DNA of 64,000 nucleotides, taken from assembly GCA_012845835.1 (NCBI GenBank), contig JABAKD010000030.1:13611076-13675075 (forward strand). The letters are read 5' to 3'. This document shows, in pieces, positions 35,861-45,805 of this stretch; positions within the stretch are counted from its first letter, which is position 1, and each line of letters opens with the position of its first letter. Position numbers and translations under genes: made by a program. This DNA comes from Undaria pinnatifida. Its lineage: Eukaryota > Sar > Phaeophyceae > Laminariales > Alariaceae. The notes under the pieces were generated by a model. The model did not search any database. It was not told the origin of the DNA and worked only from the letters and a program-made list of their open reading frames with translations.

Positions 35861-38800
35861 GCCCCGCGATCGCAGTGTCGCGGGCTGGCATGGTCGGTCG
35901 TTCGTCGGGTAGGAGTGAGTTTTTGTATTTTTGCTGGCACGTGTGGAGTGTCTGCTCCGTGGCTATCCGGCCGTTCGGCCGTGCATGGTTGCGCATGTTC
36001 CCCCTGGAGGGTAGCTATTTTCAGTGGCGTTTTGTGTGTGTATGTGGTGGGAGTTTTTTTTTGGTGGTTTTGTAACGGTCGCGTTATCGGACTTGTCAAT
36101 AGGACAAGCCCGTTTTCGCGGCACATCTTCGACCGCTTGACAGAATCTGTCGGTCTGACAAATAGGTGGAGCCCATAAGTTTTGGCGTATCGTTGGCCGC
36201 TTGACAGAAGCAGTGGTCTCCGATTTTTGTTTTGTGTTCTGTAAAATCCGTTTTTGGTGTTTTGTAATGCTAGCGACGGCGTGCTGTACCGTTGCCATCA
36301 GTCCAGTGCTCGGAGGAAACGCCTTCAGAGGTGGAAGTAAGCGTGGAGATAGGCCTTGTATTTTGACGAGCGTACAGGTTGTTGGCTCTTGTGTGCGGAC
36401 GTCGATGTAAGCTTGGGGATAACTAAAACCGGGGGCGGAGACAAGCTCCGTAAATCCCTACATCAGTCACAAGTAGCCCCGCGGCGCGCGCGATCAAAGT
36501 ATCACACGCAGCCTGCAAAATATGAGTTTCGCGACGAAGATCTCAATCTCGCATTTTTTTTTTTTTTTTGATGAAAAAATCATTTGGAAACATGCTATTA
36601 ATAGTGCGCCAGAGGTGCACCCTTCTATTTCTGCCTTCTGAGGGTTCTCACGTGATAAACTACTCTAGATAGAGGTATACCTTTTTTGGCTATTTTGTTT
36701 TCTGAATGACGGGGCTCCTTGACCTGCTAATACTATCGTCGGAAAAAAAAAAAATATACTGTTGTAGGTCATTTTTTTGCATGATCTTCTCGTCGCGTAC
36801 CTCGGCCGTCGGATTATTCATCCGGTAGCAGTCTTATTTTTTCTCGGAAGCAGTTTGCGGGGGGAGGTCTCTTAAGCTCCGAAGTTGTGGAGCTTCAGAA
36901 AAAAGTGGCCATGTCATCTCTATTGTAAGCAGGCGTCGTACCTGTACCCCTCTCAGGGAAAAAAAAAAAATCTCGAGAAAAAGGAAAGTGCAACACCCGA
37001 TGAACAAGAAACATCGCCTTGGTACGGTAGAGGTACACCTTTTTTTTGCAAACAAGAATGGCATTATTCCGACGAAATTGGGTTAAGGAGCCCCACGGCG
37101 TCAAATTCAGAAAAGCTTTTGGCCAAGAAGTGGTATGCCTTGTGTAATACATCCATCGTAGCACGGGTCCACTGCTGTGATCGTGACTCGTCGGCAAGGG
37201 ATCGAGAGCCGGCTGGAGCCATCAAACGGTTAGCGGATGGCGGAGATCATCGAGCGTCGCGGCTGCCACGGTGACGTTTTTAGTCCCAGCGGAGAGGTCC
37301 TCGCTTTCCGTGTCGCGAACAAACTCGTAGGTGGACGCACCGCATGCGTTCGTTCGTGTAAGGACTTAAAATAACGTAGAGCATTGCAAAACTGATGTGC
37401 AGTTCCTAAATTAAAACCCGTCAGATACGTTTATTCGGGCCAAAATAACCAGCCGGAATACCGCCAAGTCCTTCAGGAGACGAAATCGGAAAACAAAACG
37501 GGGTTTCCCTTGATCGTATGGAAACACCAGAGAGCAGTGCGCGCCATTTCCTATCGCTGCCCAAACACAAAAAAAAAAACTGTGCTTTCCAGCGCCTGTG
37601 TGGGTTTCAATACCCCGTAAAGGGGAACTCCTGTTTAGTTTTCCGACTTCGTCTCCCATAAGAAATGGCCTAACGTGACATGGCTGGCAAATGAAAGAAC
37701 AAACGTTTTTGGCCGCCCTACGATGCGCTCTAAAGTTGCTACGGCAGCTCTGATTGGACAGAGTGCATGCGACTTGGAGCAAAAAAGAGAACAAGCACTC
37801 TTAGCCCACCGTTTGACTGTGTACTCGACAGTTGAACAACGTGACCCCTATAAAAAATAGTAATACTTGTGCTCCGCAGCCGTGTGATATTCGTGCAAGG
37901 CTAGCACGGGAGGCCACGAGACACAAAAACAAAAGGACCAAAGACAAAAATAGGTACACCGAGGTCTTCAAGTCCGTAACGTGGCCTTTGGCGCGATATG
38001 GGCTGGCGCCCTACCATCCCTCGCACCCGCATGGGCCCGCAGCTCTGTTACCTGTTGACCCTTTTGGAGCCCAGTTATAGCGACCTAACGCACAGGAGGT
38101 TTGGTCTTGTCCAACCGCTCAATAACAAAAAGGGCGTACAGCAGAGCAACTATCGCAACGCTGCGCGCGCGTGCCGCAGAGTCCTTAAATCGCACTTCCG
38201 ACGCATGCCCTATCGCAGCGGGTCGGGCTGCTTCGTATAGCCGATGCCGTAATCATCATAACACCATTTCGACATGTGTGTTCCCTCTGAAGTATCCAAG
38301 GGGTTGTAATAGCTGTCCCATCGCGTGGGTGCCTTGCCCCCGTACGGCTATAACGTCGACGACCTACCCCGCACCATGAACCGCGGAAATCCTATCAATC
38401 CTGACCCTTCTGATACACCCGGGAATATCGAACACATCAATGACTCATACTTGTTTGCTGAAAAATGGTAACCCATTCTCGGGCGACCGTCCGACCTACC
38501 TAAGTAATTGATCAACCTGAATCAACCCGACTGGGTAATCAAGCAGCGAGGCAACGCCTATCGTTGACTTCATTACAGTCAATACCAAGTCAATACCAAG
38601 TGCAGTATCAAACTTCTCTTACCCCATTTCAGGGACCCTGATACAGCCACCAAAAACGTCGACGAGGGTGCTCTCATGAAGTTTTTCTAAGAGCGCGCTA
38701 CATTCAACCAAAACAATACAAGCATCAAAATAGCACTCGCATGTCACACATCTCCTTCCGCAGTGCTGCGCTTTGGGCGCATCCCGGCCATTCCCTAGCA

Positions 38801-40045
38801 GCCCGAGGCTGTTTCGCGCTGCCGATGCCTTAATCATCATATATCTTCCGCGTGACTTCCCTCTGAAGTTCGACAGACGGAAATAATAAATACCCTCGGG
38901 GAGTGTTGACCCTCAATTATACATCTCTTTTCCCTTCTCAAGTCTCGAAAGGTTTACTAGCTCTGACACTGCGCAGAACTTTCCGTTACATTATTCGCCA
39001 ACAATTGGACTTCTGGGATACCCAGCAGCGGTCAGCGGTTACCTCGGCTGCTAATCGAACTGCTTTCGGTGCGCCTGGCAAAAAAAAAGACGACCACGAA
39101 AAAAAATGTAGACGGGGCCGCGGGTGGGTGGGGGGCATCAGACGGCGGTTGTGTTGATTAGCGGCCATGGCGTTCCAGGTACACAGCCTTCGGGACGGGC
39201 ACTCGCCCGCTATTGAACGGCGGTTGTGTTTTTCGCGATAATTATGCACGCTGGTCCTACCATGTTTTGAAACCATCGCCCGCCCCCCCCTCTCTCTCGG
39301 GAGGCTGTATAAACCTTGGGCCGACTCCGACGCAACGATTGCAATATACTTGACATAAACCCTCAACCAACCAACCCCGACCGCTTGGGAAAACTCTCGC
39401 GATAAACATGTAACAAGGAGTTACTAAAGTGTTGACTACCGAACCAAACCCTTTTTTCGAAGCTGGACCAAGACCAAAATACTGCTGATGTCTCTCTCTA
39501 GCCCCCGCCTGCGCGTATAGTCATCTTGATCAATTCTAGGCACAGCCGAAGCTCTAGCGAAATACGTACCGGTACGCAACGAAGAGTTATTATGGTATGG
39601 GCCATCCAATAATACCATTTTAGTGAAGGCTAGGCCATGTAGTAAATAAACACTACGGCCCTCTCTCCCGCATTTTGTTCGAGGTTAGGCTAAATCGTAA
39701 AACACTTCTGATCTTCTGATCTCTCTAGCCCCGTCTCCATGTATTATAATTTCGACCAACTCCAAGCACAGCCCAATAACTCAATAAATATGTACCAGGA
39801 ATCTATGTACTGACGAGTTATAATGGTGTGGGATATCAAACCAAATATTTGTCAAAGCTAGGCCACGTCGTAAACACCACCGCTGTTTCTTTCGTTCTCG
39901 CATGTTGTCGAGGTTAGGCCAAGACGTGAAGCACTACGGCTCGCTCTCTTGCTCCGCCTCCACGAATCCTCACGCTTACCAACTCCAAGCACAGCCGAAG
40001 CACTTATTCAATCAATGTGTAACCACAAGTTAACAATAGTATGCG
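35861..40045. other. Tail-to-tail intergenic spacer
   Basis: This lies between the stop codons of the plus-strand translocase and the minus-strand SET gene. No gene is supported. It holds a TIR-bounded element (36672-37146), a diverged direct repeat (about 38160-38300 and 38690-38860, sharing GATGCC.TAATCATCATA), and most of a ~220-bp tandem repeat that runs into the SET gene end (39440-40170). Confidence 0.5.
36672..37146. mobile_element. MITE/foldback-like element with ~60-bp inverted ends
   Basis: The left end reads AGAGGTATACC then TTTTTTGGCTATTTTG and TTTTCTGAATGACG..GCTCCTTGACC. The right end (37085-37146), read in reverse, gives a diverged copy (AAGGCATACCACTTCTTGG, TTTTCTGAATTTGACG, GGGGCTCCTTAACCC). 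The left half (36672-36910) is also closely matched, inverted, by 59055-59294. There is no coding capacity. Target duplications were not resolved. Confidence 0.65.
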
Positions 40046-40170
40046 TTATAACACCAAACCATTTGATCGAAGTTGGGCGAAGCTCTGAACACTTATTATC
40101 CTTTCTCTCGCCCAGCCTCTGTGCGTCATCACCTCGATAAACTCCAAGCAAATCCGAAGCACTCGTTCCT
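39440..40170. repeat. ~220-bp tandem repeat overlapping the SET gene 3' end
   Basis: Four diverged units share AACTCCAAGCACAGCCGAAGC, which lies near 39531, 39758, 39981 and 40139 in variant form. Spacings are about 227, 223 and 158 bp. The last unit lies inside the C-terminal coding part of the SET gene; the other three are downstream of its stop. Confidence 0.75.
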
Positions 40171-43100
40171 CCCCACTCCGCACGAGTTCCGCCGCCCTCT
40201 TCCTGTCCTCCGATGACACCCATCGCGCCACCGCCTCTGGCTCATGCACCTTCCCGCCGCCTTCTCGGGCGGCGGAGGGGGAGGATTCGCTGGCCGGGCC
40301 GTTGCACTCCACGTGCTTCGAGGAGGGCCCTTCCCGGTCCTTTAGCATTCCCGCGAGGGCGGCGCAGAGAACGTCGCAAACCTCCGCCTCGTTCTAAAGA
40401 AACGAAAAAACAAAACCCCGAAATACGACAAGACATGAAATAAAACGAAACGGTGGTTGTCCGGGGAGGGAAAGGCTGTCATACAAAGTAGGACTGTTGG
40501 CTTATTCTCTAGCTGGGTGGTAGCGAAGTAAGGCGACGATTTGACTTTCGGCTTTACCGATATAAAACATATTGCGAGCCACAAACGCATCAGTCAGGTA
40601 CAACAGCGCAAAACAATAATTGACCCTTTTGGCACTGCACTCCCGAAAAAGGGACAGAACGCTTGGAATTAGACTACCGCACGCAACCAACTGTAACACC
40701 TACGTACTCAACCACCAAATAGTCAGCGGCTTACTGTCAGCATAATCAGCCAAGTCACAGTCCTGGTCACGATGCGTGCTACGATATAGGCATTATTAAC
40801 GTATTAAGGCACACCACTTTTTTGGCTGAAATGTTTTCTGAATGACGAGACTCCTCAACCCAAAATTGTCGGAAGTGCACTCTGGGGTTTGCAATATTTT
40901 TCGTTGGATACCTGGCCACGGGATGGATTGTTTATCGGATATTGTATCACTTTTTTTTTCACTCGAAGTCACATTTTGGCCTACGATAGAGGGGAGTAGA
41001 CCGACTCAACTGATAAGCCACAGAAGAACGCTATTAATAGTGCGCAGATCGCTATCGTAGCATGCGTCTCATAGAGGCACGCGAGTGATGCATTGGGTCG
41101 GTCATGGCCGCGCGCGCGCGTGCGTGCGGATGGTGCACACGTGCGCATCGATAGCATTGATGTACATTGGCGTACATTGGTGTACATCGTCTGCACGGGT
41201 AGTGGAGAACATTTAGCAAAGTCTGTAAACGTAGTCGAAAGCGTCGGAGGCATCTGCGCACGTACAGCAGTGGATGTCATTAAACACACAGGACGGGGAC
41301 AAACGCATAAATAAAGAACAAGCTTATTTTGATAACGTAAGTGTTTGTCTCACCCTTGCCCCCAAGGGCTCTCCCCAGGGAGACTCCGCCGCAATCTTGA
41401 GCTCGCTCTCGGTCGCCCTCTGCACTCGAAGTACCGCTAGCAGCGCCGCGTCAAAACCATTCCTAGTCAGGGTGAACGGCCGCTTCGAAGTGTCCACACC
41501 ATTCTCCTCAAGCATCTAGCGGTCAAGAAGAGGGGGAAACACAATCGCGATTTTTGTCTTTTCCGGGGAGAAGGGGGATATGGGCACGCCAATCTCCAAG
41601 CGCTGTGAATAGAACGCCCGGCTTCACTCGAAGACACGACGAAAAAAACTGGCGAACGGAATAAAACCATTTTGCGTTTCAGAGGGAAAACACGGTAGTT
41701 AAATTTTACGAACCTACCGTGTCAGTCCCACGAAACAACCCGGGCTGCTGTGGCAGAAGATTGCATTGTAAGGAGCTCGGAGGCACTCGCGCAACTTAGT
41801 GATACTCCCACTGCTGCGCGCTTTTTCTAGATGCTTGAAAATACCGCACCCCGCCGCTAGGTTGATCGGTATACATGGGTTCCGAGAGGAACTGAAGCGG
41901 AAAACATATTTGCAAGGTGGTTGGGTCCAAAAATTACCTTGCGCTTGACGGCGTAATCGGGCGCCCCTTCTTCCATCTTCGCCCACAGCTCCACCGCATC
42001 GAACAAGTTATCCGGCAGGCAAAACCCGTGCAGCAGCAGCAGCCGAGAGTTGGACAGAGGGCCGTAGTTGAACCTGACCTCGCTCCCCGACTCCCACGCC
42101 TGTAGGGTGACGAGATGAAGGCACTCGTTCGTCTCCTGGAACCCATGCACCGTTGACGCGGAGGGGTCGTGATTAAACATGTCAAAAACTGGGGCCATAG
42201 CCTTCAGCTTTTTTCCCTGCCGCTCCACCGTTACGAAGCGACTCCATACCTACTCGGATGAAGGTGGGGGTCGAAGTGCGGGCAGGGGTCGGGGTGGGAG
42301 GGGGGGGTGGGGGCGTGGGTCGGGGTTGGGGAGGGGGAGGCAGTCTGGCGTTATGCATCGGTCATTAATCATTGACCCGATGCCATCTGTCTGTGTTGAC
42401 CTCCGCTTCATTTTTCCGTTTGCGTGGGAGTGGACGGGGGGGTGGAGGTGAGGGTGGGGGGTGGGGGTGAGGGTAGGTGGGGGGTGGGGTAAGGATCGTA
42501 GCATACCTCTTTTTTCGCGCAAAAAAAGGAAGCAGTTCGTCCCCAAAAACGTAGGTCGACTTCAAAAGAGAGTAATTCCCCCAACTATGTTAATTTCGTC
42601 TCCGCGCTCACCGTGGCGAGAGCCCATTGGTATCGCTCCTTCGTAAGAAATCCGTCCAGGGCGCTTTGTGCGGTCGACGAACCATGAGAGGGGAGCTCCA
42701 ACTCTTGCAGTTCAAGAAAATCATTCGCGACCTGGGACTTCCATACCGTCGTCAAGGCATGCAGAGTCGTACCCCGTAGCAGCTCTAGCTCTTCGTCTTT
42801 AGGACATAAAAAAATGCACATCAAAACACGCGAGGAGGGGGGAGGGGAGCGGGGAGGGGAGAGGGGGGGGGCGCGTAGATTTGCTATTAACAGCCATTAC
42901 CACATGGAACCGATGAAAAATCTGCCGCAATCTTGAACCCGACATTTGCCACACCCGCCATCCGCCACCTCCGTAACGCCACTTTGAGGTAACACCCATC
43001 GATTCTGACACGCCCCTCTGAAGCACGTGCACACTCACCGGAGTAGAATATAGTCTGGTGGTACTCCCGAGGAAGCGCGTCTATGTGCCTATTCAGCGGC

Positions 43101-45429
43101 GAGCGCTCTTTCAGAACGTGGCGGTGGTAGAGAAGAAGCAGGCACAGTATGTCATCTTCCCTAGCACCCGCTTCAGGTAAGCCCTCGAACGGCGTTCCTT
43201 TGGCATTCTCGACTGTCATCAGCGCCTGCCGCGGGAGTTGCAAGGAGGGGGGGAAGGGGAAGGTGAAGGTGGATAGGAGGAGGGGTGGGGAAGGGGAATG
43301 GGAAAGGGCGGGGGGGGGAGGAAGGGAACGGAGAGGGAAAGGGAGTGGATTAGGCGGAGGGAAGGGAGGAGGGGAACGGGAAATGGGACAGAAGGAGGAG
43401 GGAAAGGGAGGAGGGGAAGGGGGGCGGAGAGGGAGGGAAGGCGAGGAAGGAAAGGGGTACGGCGTAGAAACAAAAGGGCAACGTGAAGGGGGAGGGGGAG
43501 GAAGAGAAATCGGTCCCCCTCGGCAGCAAACGATGCCATCAAATAGTAGAGAGTGCATGAGCTCATCACCCACACCCAAGGTACAGCAGCAGTGGATTCA
43601 TCTGGAGTGCAGCCTCCCAACACAGAGTTTAGCTAAATCAGGACCGAGACCCGAAACGGGATCGCCCGCCCCCGTTTCTCCGTTGTCACTGCCCAAGCAC
43701 TGAGGTCGTAAGCGCTGCGAGCAATGCAGTCTATTTTGGAGTCAGCATACTACCCCTGCGGCGTCGTACTGCTACGTCAAACCCACATCCAAGGTGCTTT
43801 ACGCGCGGGTGTTGCCAACAGCACACGACTCTACCCTCGTTTCCATTGCGCCGGGTAACGCACAGGCTTTCCAGCTGTTTCGCGGGCTGCACAGAGCTTG
43901 ACACAGCCTCCACAAAAAGGTTGAAGTGCACGCGACCCTAACCCTGACCCTAACGCCGACCGTGTGGGAAGTATATCTCAGAACAAAGGTGCAACGAGGA
44001 GCTAGTGTGGACCATCAACCACTGTGTTGAACCCGGGTCAACTCGTACAGTTAACACTATTGCTGTTCGTTTGTCCACTCGAAGTTGCACTTGGCTGGGC
44101 TCGGTCTAGCGAGGCCCGGGTGTCTCTGGAGGGGTGGGCACCCGCTGTGAAGAGATGATTCGTACCGGTGCGCTAGCGCTGAAACTTGCGAACACCCTCG
44201 GACTTTTGCCCACCTACGGCAATACTGTTGCGGCAGACTGCCGCGGCGAAACAGCAGCGGCAATGGTAGTGACAGCTGTGGACGTAGCGCCCGCTAGGGA
44301 TCCACCCGCCCTTGAGGCAGGAGATCGCAGCGCCGCGTCGTTGTTTATTTAGGTCGTGAGAAATGTGAGCGGCACGACCCAGAAATGTAGCTGAAGCTCT
44401 GGTTATTACGCATTCCGATTGCGGTCTGTCGCCGTGTTCTCAGTCTTACGCTTGGAAGAGGAGCGGTTACAGATATGAAGAACCCAGACCGGTTCCTCGA
44501 GACTGTTTTTTTTTTTTAAATCCTCCAGGAGATTCGGGTAAAACACGCTCAAGCTCCATACGCTTTCGTTTGTGTACCAGTTTTTGTCCATCTGCAAAAC
44601 GCAGACGTGGTGTTAACCTCGCCCCTTCGGTTTAGTCGAGACAGAATGTCCGCATCTTTCATTTCCCCTTCACTTCTATCCCTACGCACAGGAACCAACT
44701 TCATGAAGCACAGCACTGCAGCCGTTTGGCCAGCCAACCAGGGAGCTGCCGCTACAGGCCGGGCATCTCTAAACGCTGCGCTACGAAATCCATTCGAAAG
44801 GCAGCCTACTATTATCCGGGCTTTGCTGCTGCTGTTGTACTCGTTACTCGTACGTGACTGGCTGTGCAACAAGCGACATGTAGCTGCAACCCTCCCAAAA
44901 AATGACCTTTGGCCCAACCAGAAATGATTGGGCATCAAGGTCAACAAGCCAGCGCCGGGCAAAGCATAACAAGGCACCACCTGTCAGGTACGATGCTAGT
45001 GGCTGCTTTTGGGGGGCTTCACCTCCGTGGGACTAACTACAGCTGATATATCACACAGAATACACGAGGCAGTCCATGGTCTATTAATACTATTAATAGG
45101 TCGTACAGGTACAGTACTTATACGAGTGTCAGGTGGTAGGTTGCCACTCTATACTCCACCTGATACACTACTAATCGTCCAACATGAAGTGAATTTCAAT
45201 TTTCGGAGATCTTGCATGTCTAACGATTGTGTATATTTTCACCCACCTCCCAAGGCACCGAGACGACGATCGACTCTGCAGGAATGTCTTCTTCGCAGTA
45301 GACGCCTCTCTCCGCCCTGCCAGGCGCGGGTGATATCGTCAGCGGGTGGTGCACGACCACGCCAAGGCTTTCTTGAGCCCACTCAAGGTATCCTTCGGCT
45401 GGTGTGGTGGTAGCACCAGAATCAGTCAT
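40046..45429 (-). CDS. SET-domain protein lysine methyltransferase (RuBisCO LSMT / SETD6-like), 6 exons
   Basis: Predicted S-adenosylmethionine-dependent protein lysine methyltransferase of the plant LSMT / animal SETD3-SETD6 group. Exons in order: 45247-45429, 43039-43225, 42612-42796, 41938-42249, 41354-41515, 40046-40393. Phases match, giving 458 residues. The N-terminal SET part is RGVYCEEDIPAESIVVSVP (residues ~41-59). An inserted helical region follows (DDILCLLLLYHRHVLKERS; DEELELLRGTTL; ERYQWALATVWSRF). The SET core then appears as MAPVFDMFNHDP, with the AdoMet-binding Asn211-His212, and VRFNYGPLSNSRLLLLHGF, with the presumed catalytic Tyr247. A C-terminal LSMT substrate-binding-like region follows (PFTLTRNGFDAALLAVLRV). 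No plastid-targeting N-terminus is seen, so the target may be a cytosolic or nuclear protein. The last ~30 residues lie in a tandem repeat. It is divergent from the p62 gene. Confidence 0.9.
40803..41043. mobile_element. Second copy of the TIR element end, in a SET gene intron
   Basis: AAGGCACACCACTTTTTTGG followed by GCTGAAATGTTTTCTGAATG and a CTCCTCAACCCAAAATTGTCGG block matches the element end at 36672 and the inverted copies at 37085-37146 and 59205-59294. The other boundary is uncertain: CTATTAATAGTGCGC near 41031 also occurs at 36595. It lies in the intron 40394-41353. Confidence 0.5.
42280..42500. repeat. G-rich low-complexity tract in SET gene intron
   Basis: Two blocks of GGGGTGGGG-type sequence on the plus strand (about 42256-42345 and 42434-42490) occupy the intron between exons 3 and 4. 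On the gene's own strand they are C-rich. Confidence 0.75.
43240..43510. repeat. Long polypurine tract in SET gene intron 1
   Basis: About 270 bases of almost only G and A on the plus strand, beginning some 20 bases from the exon 2 acceptor. On the gene strand this is a long C/T tract that could serve as an oversized polypyrimidine tract. Open frames across it (Pro/Ser/Leu or Gly/Arg/Glu-rich) are artefacts. Confidence 0.8.
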
Positions 45430-45805
45430 TTTGCTGCAGATCTACGAAGAAAACGATTTTTAGATTTTTTTCAGTGCGCTGGTACGCTGGCGTGTTACAA
45501 AGATATGCTGCACGCTCCTATGGCCCAGCCGTAGGAGTGAAAGCAGAAAGCAGGTGCTTGATGGGAGGTGTAGACCACAGCAGTACCTCGTGCACAGCTC
45601 CAAAACGGTAGCAACGTGTATGTGGTTGAAGTCTTTCTAAGGAGTTCCAGTATTGTTGAGGCGTTTTCTCCATTCGTCGCTTTTAGCTGAGATCCCCCGC
45701 ACCTTCTTGCTTCCTTCGAGCACCCACTGCGCGGCAGAGTTCCTGCTGCAGTGTGAACTTTCCCGTCTGTTCTCGCAGCCGTGCTCGGGGAAAAGCAAGA
45801 GTACA
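45430..45805. promoter_or_regulatory. Shared divergent promoter region
   Basis: Only 376 bases separate the ATG of the SET gene (minus, 45429) from the ATG of the p62 gene (plus, 45806), so their promoters must overlap or lie back to back. No TATA box is apparent. A short inverted pair, GCTCCTA / TAGGAG, flanks TGGCCCAGCCG at about 45514-45535. Whether the 5' part of p62 has an untranslated intron cannot be told. Confidence 0.6.

Noticed and set aside
42887..43703. 230-codon Pro/Leu-rich (minus) and 184-codon Gly/Arg/Glu-rich (plus) frames
   Set aside because: The polypurine tract keeps these frames open. Only 43039-43225 on the minus strand is real coding sequence (SET exon 2).
43935..43957. 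CCCTAA-like tract as a chromosome end
   Set aside because: Only two or three degenerate units, with genes on both sides.
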